From Polytrichum commune (lineage: Eukaryota; Streptophyta; Polytrichopsida; Polytrichales; Polytrichaceae), in NCBI GenBank assembly GCA_950295325.1, contig OX485803.1:29627554-29691553 (forward strand): a stretch of 64,000 nucleotides of DNA. Direction: 5' to 3'. The position numbers and the translations under genes are program-made. Below, one piece after another: positions 1 through 13,205 of this stretch (positions are counted from its first letter, which is position 1; each line of letters opens with the position of its first letter). The notes under the pieces are model-generated. The model was not told where the DNA came from. It made no database searches and saw only the letters and a program-made list of their open reading frames with translations.

Positions 1-154
1 GGAAGGATTGAGCTACCATTTTTGCCTTATCGACCAGAATGGCATCCTCGATGCTCTCGGGTATGGAGTTGGAGTAGCATAAGCACACCAGATTCTCAGC
101 ATCCAATGCCGCTTCTTCGACCTCACCCATCTCTGCAGCTGGCAGCGGACTGAT
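1..154 (-). CDS. partial exon of an unrecognised gene, cut by the window edge
   Basis: On the minus strand an open frame runs from 154 to the window edge without a stop (about 51 codons). It is preceded by a good splice acceptor, a pyrimidine-rich stretch ending in TTGCAG at 155-160. The translated piece is acidic and helical in character (it includes AAEMGEVEEAALDAENLVC and ESIEDAILVDKAK). I do not recognise the family. The ordinary codon mix, the acceptor and the lack of stops make it look like a real internal exon. Upstream exons, if they lie in 155-2700, could not be identified. The rest of the gene lies outside the window. Confidence 0.4.
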   Translation of the reverse strand, partial: MSPLPAAEMGEVEEAALDAENLVCLCYSNSIPESIEDAILVDKAKMVAQSF

Positions 155-2699
155 CTGCAACAGGCACAGTGAAAGCTCAGTATATTGACCCTAAGAAGCG
201 ATCTTCTTTCTCACCAAACTGGACACATTCCATGAGGACCTGCTCATTTAAGTGCTACAAAGTGAGCCAATTAGAAACATGAAAGTTATCCTCAATCGAA
301 AATGCAATCAAAGTGTCGCGGAGCACCAGACAGACCAAGACTGCCAGACTACTAATTTGCAAGTAGTTTCTGTCCGCTGCCTGCATTCGAGCATCGATTC
401 CTAAGACAGAGCACCGATCCATCGAAATACAAGAGAAGTTCATGTCGGAGTGGCAAGCCCTCCAATTCAGTATTAACAAGACCGCAATGTAGACAATAGT
501 GTGACATCCGCCTCACGCCATGGACCTGTCACCAGCTCTTACAATAAACAATCGGTTTTTCGAGCATGAATGAAGTCAATCTTATGTATGTTGGTTATAG
601 ATCGTTAACACTGTATCATCCATCGATAAACCGAGAGAAAATTGAAATGTCCTTCTTCGAACCGACACTGCGAGAATAGATTCTTAATTGTTTGGGTATG
701 TGTTGACTGTCAGGCAAGCGTACCATCATATTCACATGATAATCAGTTGCTTCTTACCAACAGCACATGGAGCAAAGGGATGCTCAGTCCAACTTTACTC
801 AAGATTGGAGTTTAGAGTAAGGCGGGGTTTGGTATCTGATGTGGAAGAATTCATTCCATTGCCTGTTAAACCCTGCTTTAAACCCCCCGCCCTGTAAACC
901 CTGACGGTAAATCGAAGGGCTCGAGTACTCTGTGTCTCACCTCCTCACATCATTACAGTTTAATTTGCACTCCACAAAGCAGGACGCACAGATACTAGAG
1001 TCGGGCAGGAGTCTTCACAACGATGTCAATGTCAACGGACCAACGAAGAAAAATTCCAACGAAGCTAGGGCAATGTACATTAGAAGTAATTAATTGAAGC
1101 CAGCCCTATGAACGCAGAAAGCTTCTGAACTGCCGATTTAGTATCACTCCATCTACATCCTGGGGATCGGAATCTCCAGACTTGAAGAAGAATTTATGTG
1201 GACGGACTCTAGCTACACATTTATACTAAACGGGTCATTTACAGTTACAGTATAACTGCATATATACATGTCCCGGAAACAGTAAACTACGAGAAGATTC
1301 CCTCAGCATCTATAAAATGACCAGGCAAGTATAATCCACCAAAATCTCTATCGGTTAGAAGTAATGCTGCAGTCAAGGACGTATACTGGATGAAATGCAC
1401 CTAGGTATTTCAGTTAGACCAGGTTGACAACATGAAATCAAGCTGTACCGAAACATACACAGGTTCCCGGAGTGGCGGCCATCTGTATCTGTAGCACTCG
1501 CAGGGGTCACCGTCTTCAGAACAGTTTGCTTTGGAGCTGCTAAATTATTTCTGAGCATAAGCATATTCTTGGAGCTGCTAAGTTCGCAATTTACAAGCAA
1601 TTTTAAGACAGTGAATGAAACTAAGAAATCAAATAAATTTTATCACAAGTAAAATTCAACGCATAGGGGGTCTGGATGGTGACCCCTGTTATAGACGCAG
1701 ACGAACTGCTTCTCATTAGTTTTAAAGCTGACATCTGAAGTGCAATCCTTTCACAGATCTTCTCGTTGGATTCCTCCCAATGCGGTCCAATTTCCAAGCT
1801 ATTTCCTGCTCTTTGTGGAAGCACAAATCACCAATGCATTACAAGCCAATTTAGAAGTGATTTAGAAGCAGCAACTGTTCTAAAATTAGGGAGAACTGCC
1901 ACCCCGGGCAAGTGATGCTGTAGTCAAGGTGGATGCATATTGGATGAGACACACCAGCTCGGTCGCACACAAAAGTAAGTACCGAAACATACACACGTAC
2001 CATACAACTAAACATGTAATTCATCTCCTCGACTCTCAAATCCTGTGCAACGTCGACACCGATAACATATGACTCATTATAGATGTGAAATTCCTCATCA
2101 GGGAACTTGGTGGGGGCTGGGCTAATCCGACCTACTAGAAATATGTGCAACCTATAACTTATAAATCGCACACCTAATACTCATGCAGAAATCCTCCATA
2201 CAATTGTTAATCAGTCCCAACACCCATGGGGGGCTAGCTACTGGAGTCTGGGATGATGAATCTATAGTAATTCATTCAGTCGACCCTTCATCTGCAAATC
2301 GGAACCCCATTGGAATGAGGGGGTCGTCTGATACCTGTTTTCCTGAATCTAAGGCAGCACACGCCGATCGAAGCAGATATGTCTCCGAAGAGTGGACTGA
2401 TCTCCACAAGTGTAGCTTTAAATATATTCCTGTAGCTCTCCACCCCTGCTTCCTTCACCTATTGCCAATTAGGGACCTATGGGCTTGTAGCGTGGAGGCC
2501 AAGATGGGGTGGATTGATGGGGGTGGGCGTAAGAGGGGGGGGGGGGGGGGTGGCCACATGTCCCCCTCCCATTGGTGCACACAATGTGTGGTGACTTAGT
2601 GGGCATGTGCTAGTGGATGGGGACTCGCTTAGTGCCCAATGCCCATGTAATTAACTTACTACTTTAACATTATACATGCAACGGGTACTGGTGCAAATG
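155..2699. other. intergenic or intronic stretch, no gene supported
   Basis: Short open frames on both strands show no recognisable domain. Two segments around 1370-1466 and 1920-2002 are diverged copies of each other (both contain ACCGAAACATACACA). A 16-base G run lies at 2535-2550. Part of this may be intron of the gene whose exon lies at 1-154, but no donor could be paired with confidence. Confidence 0.4.
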
Positions 2700-5600
2700 T
2701 GAGACGATGGGCATGCAGGAGCTTGGTTTGATGGCCCTGGTGGGGCATGGAAGGTGTCCTCTGCGGTTGGTGAGGAGTTATGGCCCCTGCGGCCGGGTGA
2801 GAACCGACTGCTAAGTACAGTCGAACTGGTTGAGTTGAGAAATAACCAGTTGAAGTTCAAGACTTCGTTTGAGAAAATTGCCAATCATGTTGGAGGAGTT
2901 TATGTCATTTTAATAAAGGACAACCGAAAGATCACAACATGTAGCCAATTAGACTTGGAAACGTGACTAGGATTTGGACCAATTAATATGTCCAAAAATC
3001 TTCATGCTGGAGACTATCCTTGATCTTGTTAGACTCAAGACTAGATCCAAATTAAAACTAGTAGAAGTGTTTTAGTGAGTTGGGATTGTTGATATTTGAC
3101 AAGAAAGCGATGCCATAAATTTACTGTCTTTTTAAAAAAAAATCGATGGTTTAGACTTGGATCTTAACAGCATGAACTCCTTGTGTTCCAAATTTTGCTC
3201 TCACCAATAAGATCGTTTGGTTTTGGAGTTTCTTTGGTCTTGGACCTTATGTAAACCCACCATAACAATATTATTTAATAGGTTCCATGTGCCTAGGTAA
3301 TTGGTCCTTAATCAGACCTTATAATGGAGTTCCATGGACTTGGGAATATTTAGCATTCTATGCTCTCATATTTGTGTGGAGATGCTGGGGAGAACTAGCT
3401 CATAATTAGATTCAGTGCTGGATTTGGTATGCATGACCCATATGGGGCTTTTAAAAAGAACAAACACAATGACATGCACACACACAACAAGGGCTCGATA
3501 GGATTAATGGGCATTAACAGGCTAGAAATTAGCACTTATGCGTTTTGACTTCATTAGTGTCAACTTATTGAGCACAAAAATGTCACAAATATGACACTTT
3601 CTCTTGGTGAAAATTTAGAATGTCACAAAGTTGACAAACGAATATGACATTGATTCCACTGGATTCTACTAGTGTAATGATCATGTTTGGTGGGATCTAG
3701 ATTTGCTTTGGTCAATTCTACAATTCGAATTCACCATAGAGTTTAGGGTTTGTCCTCCGATCCATTGAGAAGCGGCAATGGAATGATGGTGTTACCTTAA
3801 TGCCATTTTCTTCAAGTTTATTAGTGTACCTTCAGGGTGTTCATGGCTTCCATCTAGTGAGACTTGTAAATGAATTTTTATTTTTATTTTTAAAAAAAAA
3901 TTTGAGACGAATGAGCAAATTTTTTATTTCATTGCCAAAAAACCATACAACGTCATCGGGACCTAAAAAAAGGGAGCACGTTAATTTTATGGGTGCAGCA
4001 AGTGGTTTCACAAAATTCTAAACAAGGTGAACAATCTAAGTATGATCAACTAGCGTTTGAGTGTTCCAATGGGGTTGTAATTCATCATCCTAGTGTTTGA
4101 CCTATGGTAGAGGAAATTGTTGCTACCCCATGAAATGCCGAACTTGTTGAGGACATCATTTTAATCGTTGCTCTCTCTGTGTCTTTAAAAGCTTCATTCA
4201 AAGAAATCCTACCATAGGCAAGGATTCATAAGGTGTATGTATTACAAGGTCAAATTTGTAGAAAATATATACATTATTGATTTAAAACCTTGGAGAGAAA
4301 GTTGTGCCATAAATGCTTGATGACATTGGCATTCCGTTTCTACTTCTCAACGGAATTGTTTCAACCTTATTACTTTAATATTACCTTTTCTTAGACAAGT
4401 GAACCACATTATTCACTGCCAAAAACTTATGAATGACCCTTGTTGGTGTGACCAATACTAACCTAATACAAATGGAGCTTGCAGTATATTGACCTATGTG
4501 GCCTCTCATGTCAACTATGTACTTGACTTCAAAAATACATTGAGTGTTTTCTCAGCTAAAGTTCATGCTTAGCCATGTGGAGCTCAATTGGCTCTAGAAA
4601 TGTACAGTCATGTAACTTAGTACACCTAATAAAATGATATTGGTCATAAAGTGTCCGGGGAGAGTTTTGACCATAATTGGTGGAAATCCTTGTGTCTCGA
4701 AGTCCAACTTGTTACATGTTGACATCTTTCGGGTTTTCTTTCTTAAATTGGGATATATTCTCTAAATTCCTCTAAAACGATTGATAATTCTCTTGACAAC
4801 TTCAACCGGTTATTTCTCAAACTCAACCAATTCATCTGTAACTAGCAACTGTTGCTTCTCCCCGTTCATTGCACAGAAATATCAAACATTCTAAACTTAC
4901 ATTACTACTAATATATATATATATATATATATATCTTGAGCTGCACACTGCCTGCAGGAACGAAAGATAATTATCACAAAATTTGTCGTAAATTGGCCTT
5001 TTCTCGTTCATCAAAGTTGCTGCTTATCTCAACTCCTCCTCATTCCTCTCTAGCTTTTAGCCCTCTGTCTGTAGAGTGTGGACAGTAGGAGCGCTTGCAC
5101 TTTTGTTAAAAGGCAGGACCTTGCAAAATTGGTGTTCTTGGGTATCTCAGCCTTCAGCCACAATCGTTGTAGCCATGGAAGATTCAATATCCAAGCAAGC
5201 CAGGAAGCTGCAAGTGATCATCACCAGCATGGCTACCACATAATTATGGCAAACAGAAAGGATACAACCTGCCATTTTGTAGTGGCTTGGTCCCAATCTC
5301 AGCTCGTATACATTTTCATGGATGAGTCACAATAGATGTTGCTTCATTGTTTTCATGGCAACCAATTAAATTAACTACGGCCATATGACCGGATATGACT
5401 ATCGGTTTTAGGGCAGTTAGGTGGAACCAAAGTGATGACTAGAAGTGACTTTAGTCATCATATGACTAGGTTTTTAGTCATATCGAACATGACCTAGATG
5501 GGAATCGTGTAGAGAACGTGTTGGGAACCTGATTAGGTGGTACGTATACAAGAGATTGGAGACCCTTCTTTACAATGACTCATATATAGTAGTGGCGCCT

Positions 5601-7220
5601 ATTCCCGATCAAGACCCCATGGGCAATCTATAGTGTACAAGAATTTTAACCAAGTTGGGATTGGGTTTCGATTTGGGTGGGATTCGATTTCAATCACGCC
5701 GAAACCAATAGTGCCATGGCACGTGTCGTGGTTTTGAGTGCAAAAGTGAGGAAGAATGATCGGTTAAACTAAGCAGTTATGACAAACTCTAGGCATTGGT
5801 AATAATTTCGGACCAACTTTTGGCTTCAAGAATTCATAATAATTTCAATTTAAGGAATAAAATTACCGAAAAAAATTGCAATCCTCTTGATTTCTATCTT
5901 CCTACACATGTAAAATTTTACACCACCTGATACTTCTCTAGATCTGGTGCAAAATCTCTCTAGTGATCGGTTATAGGTGCCTAAACTCTATATATGGCAA
6001 GCCCCCACAAGTCTGCCCATAGACACTTAGATAAAACAGAGTGTAGCAGAGTTGGTCACAGAGCGTATTGAATATGGCACGGCTGTTGACCATGTGCATG
6101 CATGGATAAATAAATGCCTGCCAGCCATCATGCTAGACATGGAGGGACAGTTTATGAGGGCACTAAATGCCACTCTATCCCTTCACAGTTGTCTAAGATG
6201 CCCAGTTCTCCAATGAGTTCCCTATTATTTCATTAAGGTACACAGGTTTTAAACAGATACACTCTAAACTCCGTAGTATCACACCTGTGGCAACCAAAGT
6301 GCACGTTATATTACGGAGTTTTGTAGTGTTAACATAGATGCATGATATTATAGAACTAGTGTAACATGTGACATTATGGCATAACACAAAGGAGATGTGG
6401 ATAATTTGAATTCTTTCTCCCGTCACCTATGCTAGTGTGGTCCGCTCCACTTGGCCTTCCTGGGCGATGTGGCGGACACATGCACCAACATTCAACAAGT
6501 GGCAAAAGAAGAAGAAGAAGAATAAGAAGGTGACACTCCACATGTTGACACATGGCGCAATGAGAGGGTGTGGGTTGACTTCTTTGGTGGTTTGCATTAA
6601 TGACAAATTTCGTAATATGAGGGAGAGAAATGTGACAATAAGGAGTGGGATTTGAACTACGAACATCTGTTCCCCAGGGTTTCGATATAGTAGAGAGTGT
6701 GTGACATTATGGAGGTTGATATTACTGAGTTTAGGGAGTACTTTAAGCTCTACACCCACATTCTTGTAGGCCCATGAAACATGAAAATAGTGCAAGATGA
6801 TTAGCAAATTCAATTCTTGCCTAGTCATTCCCCTCGTGATTTTCGGAGCTCATAAGATTCATGAATACCTTATTCATTAACAAAGTGAAGATTTTTTCTT
6901 TCTTTCTCATCAGATGTAGTCATTTAGGTTCCTCCAATCTAGAATGGTTAAAGTCTGAACACGTAGTCCAAAAATGACACAAGGAGGGACTACGTTTTGA
7001 ATGTTCACCGCGTTGAAATGATTAAAAGTGCAAAGGTGAGTGTAACAAACCTCCTACAAGTTTGTCACCAAATTTCATAATAACAATTATCAATCAAATT
7101 GACAAGTTGAAGAACACAACTTATTTTCCTTGTAACGTCAAATTACAATCAGAGACCAAGTAGGTCTTGGTCTAAGCTCAACCACCCGACCATAGGAGAG
7201 AGACAAAAAGGATCCTCTCT
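2700..7220. other. AT-rich intergenic sequence
   Basis: No gene is supported. The stretch is AT-rich, with a TA microsatellite at 4911-4934 and small A/T runs (for example 3129-3144 and 3868-3900). A short open frame at 2754-2966 contains a stretch faintly like a trihelix DNA-binding domain, but it is too weak to call. Confidence 0.5.
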
Positions 7221-7224
7221 CATC

Positions 7225-7550
7225 CCTGTCTAATTCCAACTTGGCTCATCCAACCATTCTTCTAGTTGGAACTGTCTAATTCCAACTAGATTCATCTATT
7301 CATTGAGAGTTTTCTAATTCCAATGAATAGCATTCATCTTTTCAAATTTGGAGTGGTTTAACTCCAGTGCACCTCATCGAGAGTTGTCTAACTCATGTGC
7401 ACATGTTCTCAATACGGAATGGTCTAATTCCAATGCACTAATTGCGGAGTTATCTAACTCTAGTGCACATGTTGTCAATTTAGAGTTGTCTAACTCCAGT
7501 CCATCCATCTTCAATTGGGAGTTGTCTAGCTCCCATCATCCTTTGCTTAC
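7225..7550 (+). repeat. degenerate minisatellite of GTCTAACTCC-type units
   Basis: A unit of roughly 40-50 bases recurs about seven times. It contains GAGTTGTCTAACTCC or a close variant, followed by a short spacer with GTGCACATG. The inverted halves GAGTT and AACTC make each unit weakly palindromic. The 69-codon open frame across it (7348-7557) is a product of the repeat, not a gene. Confidence 0.6.
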
Positions 7551-9544
7551 ACACTAGCACATGTGGTTAGAGTATTCAATCATCCATCAATATATCTGGT
7601 TACCTTACAATGAGCTTGGTGCCTCTGGATAGAGGTCAAAATGGCAAATCCAAAGAGCCTATTCTCATGTCCAAAGTCTAAGAAATGAGGATGGGAGAAA
7701 ACATTAGAAAACAAGACAAAAAGAAGCGTGACTTTGCATTCTCACTACACCCAGACAACTAAGATTTAGCAGGCGCTGAGCTTGGTGTAGACCTATGAAT
7801 GGAACATGAGAACATGAGTCTTGTTTTGGGAAACTAAGAGCAATAATTATTGAAGATATCATCATTTGAAACAACTGGTGGTATTTCTTGAAAGGTAGGT
7901 TTTGGTGGAGAGGTCCTCTTTAAATAGCCATGTGGTCACTTCAAATTGAGAATATCAATTTTCAAAATTTGTAGATAAAATGTGCTTTGCTAATGTTTTG
8001 GAATAACTTGAATAATCGTTAGTGAAAACATATGCAATAATCTCATTTTCTTGTAGAGTTAGTGTCCCATACCACTTCAAATATTTTAGTAGTGTTAATA
8101 GACCATTTTTCAATGGGTAGGAACCATTTAGTTGTGACTCGTGGATATGTGCTATATAATTAATTCAAGTGACGTTGCCTAGTAGCATGCATGACCACAC
8201 AATTCTTGTACTACCGTAGGTTCATAGCTGGTTCGACACATGTTAGCCGAATAATTAATTAAAGTTCAAAAAGTAGGTTTGGCACCTAAAAATAGTGTAT
8301 TCATATTTTCAACAATTTTCTTTTTTAATTTTTAATTTAAGCTTATATCTTGTACATCTCTCTTGCATTGAATGACAAGTAAGATGTAAGTGAAGTGTTG
8401 AGAATGCTCTGTGCTTTATGCAAGTAGAGTGGAGTTGTGTTCAACAATGCATATGGGATATGTAAACTTTGAGGTGAAGCACCGAGTTAGACTTCATTTT
8501 TATAACATGCATAACTTTTGCATAGTCTTCAAATGACATAAAATTTGTTGGAGGTGAAAGATTACTTGATTTCTAAACTTTTCTTAGACCAACAAAATTC
8601 CAAAAAAGTTGATCTTCTATGCACAAATGAGCTCCGAAAAACTGTTATGAACGCATTTTAATTTTTTGATCTTTACACGGCTGCAATGTTTTGTCCATAT
8701 CTTTTGCATAAAGACTAATTTTGACACAAAACTTGTTGGAGGTGGAAGAAGGATTGATTTCTCAACTTTTGTTAGTTGGACAAAATTCTATAAAACTTCA
8801 TCTTCTATGCTCAATTGGACTCCAAAAATTTGTGTACAACACATTTGAAAAGCCTCACCTAGAGTCTTGCTACTTCTTAACCCATATTCTTTGTGGACTA
8901 ATGTAAGTGAGCTTGATTACAAAAGGAGCACCTTCTCTCTTTCAAAATTCACATATGCTTCCACTATAAGTGAAACTCTAGTGAGAAGTAAAAATTTCTT
9001 ACTTTTCGGCAATTTTGAAAAATAATTAATTTTATGTTCGGCAAAAAATGCCAATAATATTCCATAAATTTCGGCATCTATTTTTATAATTATTTTGTGC
9101 CGAACCTGCTATTAAACTACGGTAATAGAAATACATCCACTAGCATACATGAATTCCAATTGCACAATAAGTAAAAAAAATTATGTTGTGAAGTGGGATT
9201 AATTAGTGGCACATCATTCACTTGCAAGTTTCTTATAAGTAGGTGCTATTGAAGGCCTAGGGGTGTTGTCCACAATGACTTGAGGAGCTAGACGTAGATA
9301 GATTGCATTTAGGATTACATTTATGATAATCAATGACTAGTACCACCAACAATAAATATTTGGAAAGCGGTACTTTTGTCAGTGGTGAATACGTGGGGCA
9401 AAGCAACGCCTTTTGGTATCAAGGTTGTTGGTTGTGTTGTACAACCTAAACTTGAGGCACATGTCGATTGAGAGGCTATTGTTACAGGAAGAGTGTCATG
9501 TAGGATGATTCGGGAACACTTGAGCATTTTGCATTTTGGTCTCC
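7551..9544. other. AT-rich intergenic sequence with a diverged tandem duplication
   Basis: No gene is seen. Segments 8506-8645 and 8692-8832 are diverged copies of one about 140-base sequence: both carry CTTTTGCATA, then TTGTTGGAGGTG, then ATCTTCTATGC in the same order. Open frames here are at most about 60 codons and overlap these copies. Confidence 0.5.
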
Positions 9545-10085
9545 TGTGTTCCTTTCTTTAATCAACTGGAAACCATTCTCCTCTTGAATGTGAATCATCG
9601 TGAATTTATTGCGAATGTTTTTATAAACCCAAAACTACATTTTTCAGGTCATCTGGATGCATATTGAAAGAGAACCATGATCTAGTCTCCATCCAATTTC
9701 TCCTTCATAGTTGATAATTTGGAGCATCTAAGCTTCACTGGAGGCATGCTCCAAACATATTATTTTCTTTTCTCTTTAAACTTTTTTTCCTTTTTTCGAG
9801 ACACGACTCATCAAGTATTGACACGAAACAGTGGAACGTATTATTGAATAACAATATTAATGATCATTGTGTGTTTCATCCTCCTATTCTCTTTAGCTTA
9901 AAACCATTCCTATATTAGAATGTGAACCTTGCTTGATTTTATCAAGAAAAAGTCTATAAAATGAACACCACATGTTTTCAGGTTAGCTGGATCCATATTG
10001 GAAGAGGACCATGATTTGGTCTCCATCCAATGTCCCGGCCTTCACAGTTCATTGAATCATCTAATAAGCTTCACTAAAGGCCGGG
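9545..10085 (+). repeat. diverged tandem duplication, about 330-base unit
   Basis: The first copy (about 9545-9735) and second copy (about 9875-10085) share an ordered set of words, including TTTTCAGGT, CTGGAT, CATATTG, CCATGAT, GTCTCCATCCAAT and AGCTTCACT. The offset is about 330 bases. No coding sense was seen in either copy. Confidence 0.55.
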
Positions 10086-10114
10086 GGGTTCTATCTAGAA
10101 ATCCCTATAGCCTT

Positions 10115-10122
10115 TATAAATT
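10115..10122 (+). repeat. left target-site duplication of the foldback element
   Basis: TATAAATT lies directly before the element end GGGGATTGC and is repeated exactly at 12235-12242 after the opposite end. An 8-bp duplication is typical of hAT-type and some other cut-and-paste elements. Confidence 0.75.
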
Positions 10123-12234
10123 GGGGATTGCTATTTCCACACCTTTTTTGGCTAGATTCACACCTTTTTGCCGGTTCGGTTGCCGTGTCACTGAGGCGCT
10201 ATATATGAGATTCTTCATGATGTATCCGGACCGTTGATCCACCAAGGCCCATCCAAGGGCCTTAATGATCCTAGGTGGCGGTGGGGTGGGGGACGCTGTC
10301 GGGTAGAGAGGGTTCCGCCTTGGGAAAGCGCTGGGCTTCTGGCTGCAACTAGATTTTATCATACCCGTCGAATCTTCTGATCTTCAATCGAATCTTCCGG
10401 TCTTCTAGTCTTCAATTTCTTCAATTTCTTCTAATCTTCAACCTCTTTCCCGTCGACCTATCCTGTTGTGGCTCTATATGGATAAAGGGTAAGGGTAGTG
10501 TGATAAGAAACCACGGCTTCGGACGGGTAAAACGGGACGTCAGAACACGAGCTGACGTCCGAAAGATTGGCTCCTAAACTTTCAAACCCACGGTGACCAG
10601 CAATCGCGCCTCACCAGTGGGAACGACAGAAAACAACCTTGTGGGTGATTAATCCCACTTCGTTGTCACAAACAACCTTGTGGGTGATTAATCCCACTTC
10701 GTTGTCACACAGGAAACAAATTACGATGCAGAAATGAAATGCAACTAGCCTCCAAAACCGGCTTGGAATCACACACACAAGAAAAAGACAACGTGCCACA
10801 AGCAACCACACATTCGAGTCTTGAAGCCTTCAATTCTTTAATCTGTCCGTCTTCTATGGTCGGTCGAAGTCTCAGCTCTTCTTTTAAAAACCAACAGACT
10901 TCCCTCCACTCAAACAAGCACAAATCTTGATTGCTAACTTCCAAAACAACAAGTGAGATCTCTCATGAATCACAAATCCCTCGTATTTTATTTCATATTC
11001 TTCTCAAAAACAACTCACACCGTGAGCTTCGAATCCACTTCTCTCTCAACAACTACTCTCCCACAATAATCACCTCACATCTTTCCTTCACCACCTCTCC
11101 CTATCCATGCGAGAGATAAAGTTCTCTCTTATCCTCATCACATGGCTTCTAATCACCCATTGGTCCAAAGTAACTCAAGATAACTAAAAGACAAAAATAA
11201 ACTATGAGTAAATAAAAAGGTAATCTATTTCTATCATTTGGTAAAGGTAACTAAGAGTAACTATGAGTAAACATAAAGGTAAGCAACTTCTATCCACTTC
11301 TATCTTTAGGTAATGATAACTAAAATAAACTATGAGTAAATAAAAAAAGTAATCTACTTCTATTCTTTATTATTTTTCTCCAAGACCAAGACTCACAATG
11401 CAATATTAAATACGTACACATCTATATAGTGTACGTATTTACATCACGACAACGGGGGTGGTGCTTGCCACCAAAGCGGAGTGGGGCCGTGGGCCTCATG
11501 TCTTTTTTGGGGAGGCCGGATTTAGGGTGGTGTCGGGCCTAGTGGCTAGGCGGGCCCAATGGCCAGGCCTACTTATTATATAACTAGTTGGTTACCCTTA
11601 CTCTACTTACTAAATAACTAGTTGGTTACCCTTACTCTACTTACTAAATGACTAGTTCGTTAGCCTTACTCTACTTATGGCATGATATGAAACAAGTAGG
11701 TTAGTACGAGATGGTTAGCAAATCCAAATCAAAATTTAGGAGCTCATATGAATATCTTAGTCATTATCAAAGTGAAGATTATGGTATCAATAATGATCAT
11801 ATAGGTGTCCATACCTAACTTCAAGACTTGCACATATACCACTCAAATATACATGTCCAATTAAGAAGAGTGACCATAAGTAGAGTAAGGCTAAACAACT
11901 AGTTATTTAGTAAGTAGAGTAAGGCTAACCAACTAGTTATTTAATAAGTAGAGTAAGGGTAACCAACTAGTTATATAATAAGCAGGCCTAGCCACTAGGC
12001 CCGACACCACCCTAAATCCGGCCTCCCCAAAAAAGACATGAGGCCCACGGCCCCACCCCGCCTTGGTGGCAAGCACCACCCCCGCCCCCCACCCCACCGC
12101 CACCTAGGATCATTGAGGCCCTTGGATGGGCCTTGGTGGATCAACGGTCCGGATGCACCATGAAGAATCTCATATATAGCGCCTCAGTGACACGGCAACC
12201 GAACCAGCAAAAAGGTGTGGAAATAGCAATCCCC
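10123..12234. mobile_element. foldback (MITE-like) DNA element with long inverted arms
   Basis: The ends are inverted copies beginning GGGGATTGCTATTTCC and are flanked by an exact 8-bp duplication, TATAAATT. The right arm (11872-12234) is continuous. The matching left arm is in two parts, 10123-10292 and 11452-11690, separated by about 1.16 kb of unrelated sequence. The left arm also has a 21-base local duplication near its tip. There is no transposase frame, so this is non-autonomous. The family is not certain: 8 bp fits hAT, while the G-rich tip would also suit a Mutator-like element, which normally gives 9 bp. Confidence 0.75.
10297..11451. mobile_element. probable solo LTR inserted in the left arm of the foldback element
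   Basis: This 1155-base segment interrupts the left arm and has LTR-style ends, TGTCGGG at the left and CACGACA at the right, so it begins TG and ends CA. The flanks are ACGC and ACGG, an imperfect 4-base duplication at best. It holds a 38-base tandem pair at 10633-10708 (CAACCTTGTGGGTG units), polypyrimidine stretches, and about 80-base repeats at 11165-11365. No coding domain is visible. The weak duplication keeps confidence modest. Confidence 0.4.
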
Positions 12235-12242
12235 TATAAATT

Positions 12243-12735
12243 TCATGTTGTACATTGATATGGCCCAGTATTCTCAACTCTCAAGATTCGATGAACTGCG
12301 CAAGCTTCAAAAGCATTTTGGCTCATCATGCTTTGAAGGTACTCGAGCCTAGTGACAGCTTAAACTTTTTGTTTGTTTGAAGACACACGCTTCAAAAAGT
12401 AGTTCCACGAAAAAGTCCAATTGGAGTTACCATATTGCATCCTTCCACAAGTGAGACAATCCACAAGGTTATTTATCAGTTGCCTTGAAGTAGCCAATAA
12501 ACTTGATTACTTGCTTGCAAGTTGAAGTTCGTAGGCCGGTGGGGTTGAAGGGTGCACTAGCGCTGACCTTAATATATTGCACTTAGGCTCCACTATTAAG
12601 TCTCTTAATTCAATTTGAGACTACAAATTCAAGATTTCAAAGGCCCAAAATGTGTTTTCACATAATCCATTAAGATACTAAGAGAAAAACAAACACTGTA
12701 TAATGTCCTACCCTAACACTATCAACCAAGCTAGT
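12243..12735. other. intergenic sequence, nothing recognised
   Basis: No gene, repeat or element end was recognised between the foldback element and the 149-base tandem array. Confidence 0.4.
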
Positions 12736-13205
12736 CCACACAAGTTGAACCTATCTACACATACAAGCTTCACAACCTTGAAGTCAAAATCTAGTCCTAA
12801 TGTCCTACCCCAAGACCCTCTCCGATCCGAGAGGGTTGAATTCCAATTCATACACAACTATTTGAACATATCAAGAAAACCACTTCACACAAGTTGAACC
12901 TATCTACCCATACAAGCTTCACAACCTTGAAGTCAAAATCTGGTCCTAATGTCCTACCCCAAGACCCTCTCAGATCCGAGAGGGTCGAATTCCAATTCAT
13001 ACACAACTATTTGAACATATCAAGAAAACCACTTCACACAAGTTGAACCTATCTACCTATACAAGCTTCACAACCTTGAAGTCAAAATCTAGTCCTAATG
13101 TCCTACCCCAAGACCCTCTCGGATCCGAGAGGGTCGAATTCCAGTCCATACACAACTATTTGAACATATAAAAAAAACTACTTCACACAAGTTGAACCTA
13201 TGTAC
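12736..13205 (+). repeat. 149-base tandem array with a palindrome in each unit
   Basis: The word CAAGTTGAACCTAT occurs at 12741, 12890, 13039 and 13188, giving an exact 149-base period for just over three units. Each full unit carries an inverted repeat with arms GACCCTCTC and GAGAGGGTC at 12814, 12963 and 13112. The third copy is a perfect 24-base palindrome centred on GGATCC; the others have one or two mismatches. A weaker relic lies near 13260. Small open frames across the array are repeat artefacts. Confidence 0.85.

Noticed and set aside
2183..2599. A 138-codon open frame
   Set aside because: It crosses a 16-base G run, has no domain, and its composition is unlike a protein; likely chance.
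2754..2966. Short frame with a faint trihelix-like pattern (LWPLRPGENRLL, then FEKIANHVGG)
   Set aside because: The match rests on a few residues, with no start context and no neighbouring exon.
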